Shown here one piece after another: positions 6,812 through 15,186 of a stretch of 15,793 bases of DNA (position 1 is its first letter; each line of letters starts with the position of its first letter). The position numbers were made by a program, and so were the translations under genes. Below the pieces are notes generated by a model. That model was not told the DNA's origin and searched no databases. It saw nothing but the letters and a program-made list of their open reading frames with translations. The DNA comes from an uncultured Clostridium sp. GTDB taxonomy: Bacteria > Bacillota > Clostridia > Oscillospirales > Acutalibacteraceae. The stretch spans positions 1 to 15,793 of the forward strand of contig CABRLN010000039.1 in assembly GCA_902471875.1 (NCBI GenBank), in the 5' to 3' direction.

Positions 6812-8149
6812 TTATTGTTCCATAAACATTCTATACATTGCTTCAAGACATATTTGAGCATGTAGGAAAAAGTTTTCTTCGTTTAAAGATTCGTCAGGCT
6901 TATGCATATTTGAATAATCATTAGCAAAAACAGGGCCAAAGGCTACACCTTTATTTCCCAGTGAACGTGCATAGGTACCGCCGCCTGTTGAATATAAGTT
7001 AGGCATTTGACCTGTTATTGAACTATAAGCCTGCTGTAGTATAGAAATAACTTTGCTGTTTTCAGGTACATTTAAGGGGGAAAGATGGCTGTTAATATGC
7101 ATTTCTAAATTCATACCGGTTGCTGCATTGGTAATAGTGTTTACAATATTTTCATAGTTTGCACTTACAGGATAACGAATATCTATTTTTGCAGTGGCAG
7201 AATTTTTATTTATATTAATAGCACCAACATTAAGTGTCAAGCAGCCCGATTGTTTGTCACTTTGGTTTATTCCAAGCAAGCTGCCGTCTGTTGTGGTTCC
7301 AACATACTTGTTAATAAAATCAGGCAAATTGCCAAGCTGTTTTTCTCCAAGCACTGAACATAGCATGGTTATTGCATGGGTTATACTGTTAAATCCATTT
7401 TGCGGTTCCATTGCGTGTGAAGCAATTCCTTTTGAAATAACCGTTGTTTCAGTACCATTATTGGTAACAGAAAAGCTTCCGTTAGAATTTTCGGGAATTT
7501 TCAGGTTTGTATTTATCGAAAATTCAGTTCTGTCAGGTACGGCGTTTACGGCACCGCCTCCAATTGCACTTATAAGTATTTGGCTGTTATTTTTTCCTGT
7601 TATGGTAAATTGCAAAATGCCCTTTTCACATTGGCAAATACCATAGTCAGAGTCAGGTGTAAAGCCTATTTCAGGCAGTGGTTCTTTAGAAAAATAATGC
7701 TGAACATCGGTCATACCGGTTTCTTCGTTAGTACCTAAAATAAGCCTTATGGTGCTGTTAGCAGTAATATTGTTGTCTTTTAATGCCTTAAGACAGTACA
7801 TGGCAATTACAGCCGAGCCTTTGTCGTCAGCTACTCCTCTGCCGTAAATTCTTCTGTCTTTTCTTGTAAGTGCAAATGCAGGTACACTCCAGCCCTCGCC
7901 TGCAGGTACAACATCAAGGTGGGTAAGAACACCGCATAGCTTTGTTCCGCTGCCGTATTCAATGTGACCTGCAATGTTGTCAACATTTTTTGTAACAAGA
8001 CCCATTTCTTTTCCACGGTTAAGCATATATTCAAGGGCCTTTTGAGGTTTTTCACAGCCGTAAGCCGAAACCGAATCAATGGCAACTACATTTGCTAAAT
8101 CTTTTAATATATCGTCTTTATACTTAAGTATTTTATTACCAAATGCCAT
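6812..8149 (-). CDS. M20 family dipeptidase, PepV/Sapep type
   Basis: These metal-dependent cytoplasmic exopeptidases cleave dipeptides or remove N-terminal residues from small peptides. The 445-residue protein has the M20 metal motifs in order: THLDVVPAG with H77 and D79, GRGVADDKGS with the bridging D109 (about 103-112), the catalytic glutamate pair in GTNEETGM (about 140-147), PDSDYGI, and a late GGGTYAR with a downstream MHKPDE histidine. A central insertion (about 180-330) is the lid/dimer domain typical of PepV. Length is close to the usual 450-470. The ATG lies five bases after GGAGGAGC, a near-ideal site. It leads a short leftward transcript with the DUF975-like gene. No functional link with the wall-polymer genes is visible beyond orientation. 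PepV and PepT-like variants cannot be told apart with certainty, but the ADDKG and EETGM context fits PepV. Confidence 0.92.
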   Translation of the reverse strand: MAFGNKILKYKDDILKDLANVVAIDSVSAYGCEKPQKALEYMLNRGKEMGLVTKNVDNIAGHIEYGSGTKLCGVLTHLDVVPAGEGWSVPAFALTRKDRRIYGRGVADDKGSAVIAMYCLKALKDNNITANSTIRLILGTNEETGMTDVQHYFSKEPLPEIGFTPDSDYGICQCEKGILQFTITGKNNSQILISAIGGGAVNAVPDRTEFSINTNLKIPENSNGSFSVTNNGTETTVISKGIASHAMEPQNGFNSITHAITMLCSVLGEKQLGNLPDFINKYVGTTTDGSLLGINQSDKQSGCLTLNVGAININKNSATAKIDIRYPVSANYENIVNTITNAATGMNLEMHINSHLSPLNVPENSKVISILQQAYSSITGQMPNLYSTGGGTYARSLGNKGVAFGPVFANDYSNMHKPDESLNEENFFLHAQICLEAMYRMFMEQ

Positions 8150-8335
8150 AATGCTCCTCCAATACTTTATCTCACAATTATTTTATTTAGATTACGAGAT
8201 TATTTTTATATAGTCTTATTAGGAATTTATTTTAAGTTATATTTTATATTTTTATAAAAAGTTTGCCATATAGTGTAAAATAATTAAAGTGGTTATTTGT
8301 TTTTATTACGGTAGATAAATGGAATTAATATTTCT

Positions 8336-8399
8336 TACTGAAATTATATTTATTTTTTGTATTATTAATTACTCCGTATTGTTTTAAGTAATTTCAGTA
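8336..8399. repeat. 11-bp inverted repeat around the end of the YfhO gene
   Basis: TACTGAAATTA (8336-8346) and its exact reverse complement (8389-8399) flank a 42-base AT-rich interior. The second arm lies in the last codons of the YfhO gene and the stop codon sits just inside the loop. On the minus-strand transcript it could fold into a 3'-end hairpin, but no U run follows, so I do not call it a terminator. The remaining gap towards the peptidase gene (8150-8335) is plain AT-rich sequence; I see no clear promoter in it. Confidence 0.35.
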
Positions 8400-10897
8400 T
8401 TTTTGTCTGTTGTGTCGGCTTTTATACGGTGCTGCAATTCTTTTTGCTTTGCTCTTTGTGTAAGAGTAAGCTGTTTGTTTACAATTCTGAATTTTCTGCG
8501 TGTTTTTAAAGGTTTTTTGCCAAATTTGGTTATAAGTACCATATATGCAATAAATATAACAATTGCACCTGCACTTATTATTATGCCTGCCTTTAGCCCC
8601 GGTGTTTTGTAAGTAAATGTTATTTTACTTACCCTATTGTCAGGTACTTCTACCGCCATAAAGCCAACATTTACCTTTTCTATTTCAACATCTTTTCCGT
8701 TAACCTGTGCTGACCAACCCGCTTCGTATGGTACACTGAAAAATACAAGCGTATTTCCGTTTATATTTTTACGGTCAATTTCGGCAGTAAATCCGCTGTT
8801 GGTATATTCAAAGCTTTTGCAGGACTGTTTTTTGCGGTTTTTACAGTCTTTATAAAATTCATCTTTAGTGTATGAAAAATTCTTGGTATTTGTTTGTTTA
8901 ATTTGTGTAAAGCTGTATTTTTCAATTTGTTCTTTTGTCAATACCATTGCTTTAAGCATAAGCCTTGTTTTTTCGTTATCGTTGCATTTTTCATACTCTT
9001 CGTCTGTTATATAGCTGTTATAACAAAATCCCATAGGAATATAATTTTCGTTTTCCCATATTTCAAAGTTACTTTGACGGTCGTAATATTTCCAGCCCGG
9101 CATAGCAGTAACGCCGTTTTTGTCACAAAATGCGTCAGAATCGTCAACATAATCAATCAGCCATCGTGTAGAAGTTAAGGAACGCAATGCATAGTCAGAT
9201 GTGTCAGGTCTTGAGGCAACATCACGATTTATTCCAATGTTGTTGTAAAACTCCATAACAGATCCCGGCACAATACTGTGAAATGTTTGAATAGTCGGAA
9301 TTTGCCAAAACATTGCAGAGTTATCCATCATCTGGTAAAAATCTGTACGTACATTATCTGTGTTTGGTATATCAAAATCGTTCTTGTGGTTAATAACCAG
9401 GGCTTGCATATAGTTTTTTGAGTCATATCCGTGGCTTTTACCCAAAGCTATAATATATAATGAATATCCTGCTGACACAATACATACTAAAATAATGCTG
9501 ACAACAGGCAGTACCTTTTTCTTTTTTATTGTCATTATTATTATAATAGATAAGATTATAAGTGAAATTATTGCAATTATGCAGTGCACCCAAAATTCTG
9601 CCGTGTTATCCATTAAACCATAAGAAATATTTTTTTCACCATTAATATTTTCAGTAACAGTTGGCATAAATCCAATTGCCAAAGTGAGCAAAACCGTAAT
9701 TGCTATTGTTGTTCCAAAAGCAGGAGCCCATTTAATTTGCGTGTCCTCAAGTGCAATTACGGTAGCAAGACATAACATTAGCACCAACATATACATCCAG
9801 CGTGCATAATATTGAGAATTGAAAATCTGAAAAGAGCTGTTTAATATTGGAACAAAAGCAATTATTATTAATAACGGTATAAGCTTTTTAAGCCAGTGTT
9901 TGTTTTTGCGTGACATAAAAGCTATTACGCCTGTTATGCTGAATACAGGCAGCCAACCGGACAGCGACCCCCATTTTGTGTTCGAGTCAGGCGTAAAGGT
10001 TGGAAAAGCCGGAATTTCAGGAGGAAACAAATAGGCTGTAATTATATTCAAATATCGTTGAGGGCTGTTGTAAACCAAAGCGTCCCAACCATTTAAATAC
10101 TGGCTTATTCGGTTGTTTTCTAAAATACAAAGTATGGCAGGTAATGCTATTACAGCACTTGCAAGCAAACCTAATACAGCTTCAAATAATAAACATAAAA
10201 AGTTTTTAATTTTAAACTTATATCCTTTAGATAATATTTTTACAAACCAGTAAATTATAACAAATACTACTTGTCCAACAAAAAAGTAGTAGTTTATTAT
10301 ACAGCTTGCACATACAGCCAATGCAACAACACCACGCCTGTTGTTTTCAAATAGCTCATCAACTGCTGCTAAAAGAAGCGGCAGTACTATCATAGCCTCG
10401 TGAAAATGGTTGAAAAAAATATTAAAGCAAGTAAAACCAGAAAAGGAGTAAAGTAAACCGCCAAGTATTGCGTAGTTTTTGTTATAGGTATATCTTCGTA
10501 AATAAATATAAGCTGTAAAGGTCATACAACCGGTTTTTAATATAAGTAAAGGACCCATAAGGTATGGCACAGCCTCACTTGGAAAAGGAATAGTAAACCA
10601 AAAAAACGGACTGCCTATTAAATAAAAGGCATAAGAGCCTATTATGTTTGCGCCCAAGTCAGTGTGGTGACTCCAACCAATATTTCCGCTTCTTATAGTG
10701 TCGTGAACAAGCTGATAAAAAGATATTTGCTGTACATTAAAGTCACCATAATACAGAAACAAACCGTTGTCATAAATTATAAACGGTAAAAATATTGCCG
10801 TAGCTGTTAAAATGCCTAACAAAAAAGCCTTTAAACCATAATGTGACCGCTTAATTTTAGGTTGTAATCTGCCGCATTTTATATTTGAATAAGTCAT
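8384..10897 (-). CDS. YfhO-family multispanning membrane protein (GT-C-like)
   Basis: YfhO proteins are large GT-C-fold membrane proteins. In Bacillus and Listeria, YfhO-type proteins are linked to adding sugars to lipoteichoic or wall teichoic acid outside the membrane, from a polyprenyl-phosphate sugar. The 837-residue protein has an N-terminal membrane segment (about 22-44), then an extracellular loop with the hallmark YYGDFNVQQISF (about 49-60), whose Asp is in the place of the GT-C catalytic acid. About eleven more membrane segments run to about 500. A soluble extracellular domain (about 500-770) is rich in Asn and Tyr. It ends in a final membrane segment (about 770-795) and a strongly basic cytoplasmic tail. 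The ATG has a GAGGT site six bases upstream. It is the first gene of the leftward arm and its role in decorating the wall polymer is plausible but inferred. Confidence 0.9.
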   Translation of the reverse strand: MTYSNIKCGRLQPKIKRSHYGLKAFLLGILTATAIFLPFIIYDNGLFLYYGDFNVQQISFYQLVHDTIRSGNIGWSHHTDLGANIIGSYAFYLIGSPFFWFTIPFPSEAVPYLMGPLLILKTGCMTFTAYIYLRRYTYNKNYAILGGLLYSFSGFTCFNIFFNHFHEAMIVLPLLLAAVDELFENNRRGVVALAVCASCIINYYFFVGQVVFVIIYWFVKILSKGYKFKIKNFLCLLFEAVLGLLASAVIALPAILCILENNRISQYLNGWDALVYNSPQRYLNIITAYLFPPEIPAFPTFTPDSNTKWGSLSGWLPVFSITGVIAFMSRKNKHWLKKLIPLLIIIAFVPILNSSFQIFNSQYYARWMYMLVLMLCLATVIALEDTQIKWAPAFGTTIAITVLLTLAIGFMPTVTENINGEKNISYGLMDNTAEFWVHCIIAIISLIILSIIIIMTIKKKKVLPVVSIILVCIVSAGYSLYIIALGKSHGYDSKNYMQALVINHKNDFDIPNTDNVRTDFYQMMDNSAMFWQIPTIQTFHSIVPGSVMEFYNNIGINRDVASRPDTSDYALRSLTSTRWLIDYVDDSDAFCDKNGVTAMPGWKYYDRQSNFEIWENENYIPMGFCYNSYITDEEYEKCNDNEKTRLMLKAMVLTKEQIEKYSFTQIKQTNTKNFSYTKDEFYKDCKNRKKQSCKSFEYTNSGFTAEIDRKNINGNTLVFFSVPYEAGWSAQVNGKDVEIEKVNVGFMAVEVPDNRVSKITFTYKTPGLKAGIIISAGAIVIFIAYMVLITKFGKKPLKTRRKFRIVNKQLTLTQRAKQKELQHRIKADTTDKNTEIT

Positions 10898-11132
10898 TTC
10901 TTACCTCGCTGTTTGTTTTTATGAGTATATGTAAATCAAATTGATTGTGTTGTAAAAATTAGTGCTTTAAACTGCAATTATATTGTGAATATAAATAATT
11001 AGATAACATACATAATCTTAGATATACACTATAGCTTGTAAATAAACAAATACTACTTTATTTTAACATATATGACTATAAATTGCACTAGCATTTTCTT
11101 TAGTCAAAATAAATTTACAATTTTTGTAACTG

Positions 11133-11161
11133 TTGCAAGTTATACATTAGTAGAGTATAAT
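11133..11161 (+). promoter_or_regulatory. Promoter of the yfbR-like gene
   Basis: TTGCAA (-35, 11133-11138) and a perfect TATAAT (-10, 11156-11161) are separated by the ideal 17 bases, with the start codon 35 bases further on. The -35 lies within an imperfect inverted repeat (TAACT...AGTTA) that could bind a regulator. The rest of the 299-bp divergent region (10898-11196) must also hold the promoter of the leftward YfhO gene. A TATAAT on the minus strand at 10977-10982 is a candidate, but its -35 is poor. Confidence 0.65.
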
Positions 11162-11196
11162 GCAAATAAAATTATTATTGGGTAGGTATTTACATA

Positions 11197-11772
11197 ATGT
11201 ATAGCTTTTTTGCAATGATTTCACGAATAAAATATATTAATCGCTGGGGCTTAATGAACAATACAAGGCAGGAAAATCTAAGTGAGCATTCTCTTGAAGT
11301 TGCTATAATTGCCCATGCACTGGGTGTTATTAATAATAAACGCTTTAACGGCAGCATAAACCCCGAGCGTTTAGCTGTGCTTGCAATGTACCACGATGCA
11401 AGCGAAATTATAACAGGAGATTTGCCTACGCCTGTTAAATACAATAACGACAAAATTAAAACAGCTTATAAAGAAATAGAAGAGCAGGCACAGTTAAGTC
11501 TTATTAAAATGCTTCCACAGGATATTGCACAAGAGTATGAAAGTATATTGTGTGGACAAAAAAGTGAAGCTGTGTTGTGGAAATATATAAAGGCTGCTGA
11601 TAAAATATCGGCACTTATAAAGTGTACTGAAGAGCTTACTATGGGAAACAAGGAGTTTACCAAGGCACACCAGTCAACTGTACAGGCTATTGAGCTAATA
11701 GATTTGCCTGAGGTTAAAGTGTTTATGAATGAGATGTTTCCTGCCTATAAACTTACACTTGACGAACAGTAA
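11197..11772 (+). CDS. YfbR-like HD-domain 5'-deoxynucleotidase
   Basis: YfbR removes the phosphate from deoxynucleoside 5'-monophosphates in the cytosol, helping balance nucleotide pools. The 191-residue protein is the expected length and aligns from its first residues with the E. coli protein (FFAxxSRxKxINRWxLM). The HD-domain metal ligands are all present: H31 (in NLSEHSLEVA), H66-D67 (in MYHDASE) and D135 (in AADKISA). Substrate-side residues R16-W17 and the GDLPTPVKY stretch (about 74-82) are also kept. The start is supported by the family N-terminus, although the ribosome binding site (TAGG about 11 bases upstream) is weak. It is a single-gene unit between its own promoter and the riboflavin operon, with a hairpin just after its stop. 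Confidence 0.94.
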   Translation: MYSFFAMISRIKYINRWGLMNNTRQENLSEHSLEVAIIAHALGVINNKRFNGSINPERLAVLAMYHDASEIITGDLPTPVKYNNDKIKTAYKEIEEQAQLSLIKMLPQDIAQEYESILCGQKSEAVLWKYIKAADKISALIKCTEELTMGNKEFTKAHQSTVQAIELIDLPEVKVFMNEMFPAYKLTLDEQ

Positions 11773-11800
11773 TAAAATTATTTATGATAAAATAATTTTA
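11773..11800 (+). terminator. AT-only hairpin after the yfbR-like gene
   Basis: A perfect 11-bp stem of A and T only (11773-11783 with 11790-11800, six-base loop) begins directly after the stop codon. Its 3' arm contains UUUU, but no longer U run follows, and a pure A-U stem is a weak terminator. It is the only candidate end for this transcript before the riboflavin promoter, 25 bases on. Confidence 0.4.
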
Positions 11801-11801
11801 G

Positions 11802-11815
11802 TTAGTTTAAACTAA
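11802..11815. repeat. 14-bp perfect palindrome upstream of the riboflavin promoter
   Basis: TTAGTTTAAACTAA is a perfect palindrome ending ten bases before the -35 hexamer of the riboflavin promoter. Its position would suit a regulator binding site or a second hairpin following the one before it. No regulator is known to me for this site, and short palindromes arise by chance in AT-rich DNA. Confidence 0.35.
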
Positions 11816-11825
11816 TAATTTGATG

Positions 11826-11853
11826 TTGACATTTGAAATAGTGGTGATATAAT
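11826..11853 (+). promoter_or_regulatory. Consensus promoter of the riboflavin operon
   Basis: A perfect TTGACA (11826-11831) and a perfect TATAAT (11848-11853) stand 16 bases apart. The -10 is preceded by TGA, making it an extended -10 as well. Transcription should start near 11860, about 17 bases before the first helix of the FMN riboswitch. Such a strong promoter fits a unit whose output is set by the riboswitch rather than by initiation. Confidence 0.88.
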
Positions 11854-11876
11854 AGGTACAGACAAGTAAATAATTA

Positions 11877-11985
11877 TTTGTTTCGGGGCGGGGTGAAATT
11901 CCCCACCGGTGGTAAAGCCCACGAGCGTTAAGCTGATTTGGTGTAATTCCAAAGCCGACGGTAAAGTCCGGATGAGAGAAGCAAA
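11877..11985 (+). ncRNA. FMN riboswitch (RFN element)
   Basis: The FMN-binding leader RNA turns the riboflavin operon off when FMN is plentiful. The conserved RFN blocks occur in order: CGGGGCGGGGTGAAATTCCC, then ACCGGTGGTAAAGCCC, ACGAGC, GATTTGGTGTAATTCC, AAAGCCGACGGTAAAGTC and CCGGATGAGAGAA. The closing P1 helix pairs TTTGTTTC (11877-11884) with GAAGCAAA (11978-11985), including one G-U pair. It sits between a consensus promoter and an intrinsic terminator ahead of ribD, the arrangement for transcriptional control. Identity is certain from the conserved core. Confidence 0.98.
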
Positions 11986-12062
11986 AGCTGTAAATTATAT
12001 TATTGTGTAAGCTTTTTAGGCTTATGCAATGTTTTGTTGCAGCAAGTAAATTTTGTATTTTG

Positions 12063-12095
12063 CCACAATGCCCCAAAAGGTATTGTGGTTTTTTT
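12063..12095 (+). terminator. Riboswitch expression-platform terminator before ribD
   Basis: A 10-bp stem (CCACAATGCC at 12063-12072 with GGTATTGTGG at 12079-12088, one G-U pair, six-base loop) is followed by seven T. It ends 12 bases before the ribD start, so it must be bypassed for expression. TATTGTG (12001-12007) can pair with 12064-12070 in its 5' arm and is the likely antiterminator strand. Two small hairpins (12008-12024 and 12025-12041) lie between the two pairing partners and would bring them close. Confidence 0.92.
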
Positions 12096-12107
12096 GTAGG
12101 TGGTTTT

Positions 12108-13217
12108 ATGTCGGAGTTTTCAAAAGAAGATTATATGTATATGGAGCGTGCTTTGCAGCTGGCACAAAAGGCAAGGGGATTTACCTCACCTAACCCAATG
12201 GTAGGTGCTGTAATTGTTAAAAACGGCAAAATTATAGGTGAGGGTTACCACAAAAAATGCGGTGAAGCACATGCTGAGGTTAATGCTTTTAACAATGCCA
12301 CAGAAGATGTTACCGGGGCAACAATGTATGTTACCCTTGAACCTTGCAGCCATACAGGTAAAACACCCCCGTGTGCCGACAAAATTATAGAGAAGAAAAT
12401 AGCACGAGTGGTTGTTGGTGCAACTGATCCAAACCCTCTTGTCAGCGGCAGAGGTATACAAAAAATAAAAAATTCCGGCATTAATGTAAGCTATGGCTTG
12501 CTTGCAGATAAAAGCATTAAGCTGAATGAAATTTTTATGAAATATATTATAACTAAAAAACCTTTTGTTGTTTACAAGTCTGCAACTACACTTGACGGCA
12601 AAACAGCTACTGTCAGCGGCGAAAGTAAATGGATAACAAACCAAAGCTCTCGCAATCAGGTACATATGTTGCGGCATTACCTAAGCGGAATTATGGTGGG
12701 GGTAAATACGGTGCTTACCGATAACCCTATGCTAAATTGCCGAACAGAGGGCTGTACTTCTCCTGTAAGAATTGTAGTTGATTCGTCGCTTAAAATTCCT
12801 GTTGAATGCAATTTGGTTCAAACTGCTGATAAATATAAAACAATAGTTGCAACACTGCAAAGTGACACCAGCATTAAGGCAGGTATGCTTACTAAAATGG
12901 GCGTTCAGGTATTGACAATAAAAGAAAAAGACGGCAGAGTTGACCTGGACAGTTTAATGACAAAGCTGGGCGAAATGAGTATTGACAGCATTTTGCTTGA
13001 AGGCGGGGGCACGTTGGCATTTAGTGCTTTTAAGCAAAAAATTGTTGACAAGGTTATTTACTATGTTGCACCAAAAATATTTGGCGGTGTAAGTGCAAAA
13101 ACCTCGGTTGAGGGAAATGGATTTAGTAAAATTGCAGACAGTGTAAAGTTAAATAATGTTTCAACACAAATGGTAGATGGAGATATTTGTATAACCGCTT
13201 ATGTTGATAAAAACTGA
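12108..13217 (+). CDS. ribD: Bifunctional riboflavin biosynthesis deaminase/reductase RibD
   Basis: RibD deaminates the pyrimidine produced by GTP cyclohydrolase II, then reduces its ribosyl chain with NADPH, giving 5-amino-6-ribitylamino-uracil phosphate. The N-terminal deaminase domain (about 1-145) has the zinc motif HAEVNA (H55, E57) and PCSHTGKTPPC (C80, C89). The C-terminal reductase domain (about 150-369) has KSATTLDGKTAT, SKWITN, GVNTVLTDNP and the LLEGGG loop. I chose ATG at 12108, which follows TAGGTGG and matches the usual 360-370 residue length. The frame stays open back to 12003, but that would run through the terminator hairpin and lacks family similarity. First gene of the FMN-controlled operon; ribE starts 59 bases after its stop. 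Confidence 0.97.
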   Translation: MSEFSKEDYMYMERALQLAQKARGFTSPNPMVGAVIVKNGKIIGEGYHKKCGEAHAEVNAFNNATEDVTGATMYVTLEPCSHTGKTPPCADKIIEKKIARVVVGATDPNPLVSGRGIQKIKNSGINVSYGLLADKSIKLNEIFMKYIITKKPFVVYKSATTLDGKTATVSGESKWITNQSSRNQVHMLRHYLSGIMVGVNTVLTDNPMLNCRTEGCTSPVRIVVDSSLKIPVECNLVQTADKYKTIVATLQSDTSIKAGMLTKMGVQVLTIKEKDGRVDLDSLMTKLGEMSIDSILLEGGGTLAFSAFKQKIVDKVIYYVAPKIFGGVSAKTSVEGNGFSKIADSVKLNNVSTQMVDGDICITAYVDKN

Positions 13218-13276
13218 CAATACAGAAATGTATTTATATAATTAAAAGTAAATTTTATTAAGAAAGGGGGAATATA

Positions 13277-13930
13277 ATGTTTACCGGTATAATAGAAGAA
13301 ATAGGAAAAATTAAGAATATTAAGCATGGTGAAAAATCCTCGGTGCTTACTGTTGCTGCAAAAAAAGTGCTTGAAAATACACAATTGGGTGACAGTATTG
13401 CAGTAAACGGAATTTGCTTAACGGTTACCTCAATGGGTGCTGACTATTTTACAGCAGATGTAATGGCAGAAACCATGAGACGTACTAATTTGGGAAATCA
13501 AATAACAGGCAGTGCTGTAAATTTAGAAAGGGCTTTAATGCCAGCCTCACGAATGGGCGGTCATATTGTAAGCGGTCATATTGACGGCACAGGCACAATA
13601 ACATCTTACGAAAAAGAGGATAACGCAACGTGGATTACTATTAACACAGACGATTGTATTTTAAAATATATAGTAGAAAAAGGTTCAATAGCAATTGACG
13701 GAATAAGCCTTACAGTTGCTTATGTTGACAGCAGCTGCTTTAAGGTGTCAATAATACCTCATACCTCACAGCAAACAACATTGCTTACAAAAGGTTTGGG
13801 CAATACAGTTAATTTAGAGTGTGATGTTATTGCAAAATATGTTGAAAAGCTTATGGGCCATGATAAATCTAAAGAGAATAATGTTGACGAAATAAATACA
13901 GAAATGCTTATTAAATATGGTTTTATGTAA
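13277..13930 (+). CDS. ribE: Riboflavin synthase, alpha subunit (RibE)
   Basis: This trimeric enzyme dismutates two molecules of 6,7-dimethyl-8-ribityllumazine into riboflavin and the RibD-pathway pyrimidine. Two lumazine-binding barrels are clear. The first opens MFTGIIEEIG and has DSIAVNGICLTV, NLERAL and GGHIVSGHIDG (about 94-104). The second has GSIAIDGISLTVAYV, PHTSQQTTL and VNLECDVIAKYVEKL. The 217-residue length is typical, ending in a short charged tail. The ATG follows an AAAGGGGG site. Named ribE here in the Bacillus manner; E. coli calls the same enzyme ribC. Confidence 0.97.
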   Translation: MFTGIIEEIGKIKNIKHGEKSSVLTVAAKKVLENTQLGDSIAVNGICLTVTSMGADYFTADVMAETMRRTNLGNQITGSAVNLERALMPASRMGGHIVSGHIDGTGTITSYEKEDNATWITINTDDCILKYIVEKGSIAIDGISLTVAYVDSSCFKVSIIPHTSQQTTLLTKGLGNTVNLECDVIAKYVEKLMGHDKSKENNVDEINTEMLIKYGFM

Positions 13931-13947
13931 GAAGGGAGATATATTTA

Positions 13948-15156
13948 ATGGCTGAATATAAATTTAATACAATTAAAGAGCTTTTAGAGGATATTAAAAA
14001 TGGCAAAAATGTTGTTATAATAGATGCTGAAGACCGAGAAAACGAGGGTGATGTTATTTGTGCTGCTGAACACGCTACACTTGAAAACATTAATTTTATG
14101 GCAAGCTATGCAAAGGGATTAATATGCATGCCTATGACTAAGGAATATACAGAAAAGCTTAACCTGCCGCAAATGGTTACCAATAATACAGACAACCATT
14201 GTACAGCCTTTACAGTATCAATAGACCATGCTGATACTACAACAGGTATCTCGGCACTGGAGCGTTCTGTAACAGCTATAAAGGTTGTTGAAGATGGTGC
14301 AAAGCCGCAGGATTTTCGCCGTCCCGGTCATATGTTTCCTCTTTTAGCAAAAGACGGCGGTATTCTTGAAAGAGAGGGTCATACCGAGGCTACAGTTGAC
14401 CTTATGCGTCTTGCAGGCTGTAAGCCTGTTGGCTTGTGTTGTGAAATTATGAAGGACGACGGCACAATGGCACGAACAGATTATCTTATAGATTTTGCCC
14501 AAAAGCATAATCTTAAAATTGGCACAATAGCAGACCTTATTAAATACCGAAAGGTACACGAGGAGTTTGTTGAATGTGTTGCAAAGGCAAAAATGCCTAC
14601 ACGATATGGCGAATTTGAAATAAGAGGTTATGTAAATAAAATTAACGGTGAACACCATGTTGCATTAATTAAGGGTGATGTTACAGACGGCAAGCCTGTG
14701 CTTTGTCGTGTACATTCAGAGTGTTTAACAGGCGACGCACTGGGCTCTGCAAGGTGCGACTGCGGTCAGCAATATGACGCAGCTATGAAAGCTATTGCAC
14801 AAGAGGGCAGAGGAGTATTGCTTTATCTTCGTCAAGAGGGCAGGGGAATTGGCTTAATTAACAAAATTAAGGCTTACGAGCTTCAGGATAAGGGTATGGA
14901 CACTATTGAAGCTAACATTGCTTTGGGATTTCCTGCCGATATGCGTGACTATTCTGTTGGCTCTCAAATTTTAAGAAATATTGGTGTTAAAGGTTTAAGA
15001 CTTATGACAAATAACCCACTTAAGATTGATGGACTTGAAGATTATGGTCTTGAAATAGTTGAAAGAGTGCCAATAAAAATTGAAGCAAATAAATATGATG
15101 AGTTTTATTTAAGAACTAAGCAAAACAAAATGGGACATATTCTTGATATGGACTAA
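13948..15156 (+). CDS. ribBA: Bifunctional DHBP synthase / GTP cyclohydrolase II RibBA
   Basis: RibBA opens both branches of the pathway: its first half turns ribulose 5-phosphate into 3,4-dihydroxy-2-butanone 4-phosphate, and the second half opens GTP. The RibB domain (about 1-205) has EDRENEGD (28-35), DHADTTTGISA (about 92-102) and RRPGHMFPL, which hold the acidic and His residues that bind magnesium. The RibA domain (about 210-402) has the zinc cysteines C259, C270 and C272 (SECLTGDALGSARCDC), RQEGRGIGL and the NNPLK stretch. The length matches the fused Firmicute form. The start follows AAGGGAG and the gene begins 17 bases after ribE. Both active sites look intact. Confidence 0.98.
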   Translation: MAEYKFNTIKELLEDIKNGKNVVIIDAEDRENEGDVICAAEHATLENINFMASYAKGLICMPMTKEYTEKLNLPQMVTNNTDNHCTAFTVSIDHADTTTGISALERSVTAIKVVEDGAKPQDFRRPGHMFPLLAKDGGILEREGHTEATVDLMRLAGCKPVGLCCEIMKDDGTMARTDYLIDFAQKHNLKIGTIADLIKYRKVHEEFVECVAKAKMPTRYGEFEIRGYVNKINGEHHVALIKGDVTDGKPVLCRVHSECLTGDALGSARCDCGQQYDAAMKAIAQEGRGVLLYLRQEGRGIGLINKIKAYELQDKGMDTIEANIALGFPADMRDYSVGSQILRNIGVKGLRLMTNNPLKIDGLEDYGLEIVERVPIKIEANKYDEFYLRTKQNKMGHILDMD

Positions 15157-15186
15157 TTAATATTAATTTATAAGAGGTGTAAAATA

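Noticed and set aside
11190..11453. Minus-strand frame opposite the yfbR-like gene
   Set aside because: It mirrors a clear HD-domain gene on the plus strand and has no family features or ribosome binding site of its own.
12003..12107. N-terminal extension of RibD reading back to 12003
   Set aside because: It would be translated from the riboswitch expression platform, including the terminator hairpin. The ATG at 12108 has its own ribosome binding site and gives the normal family length.
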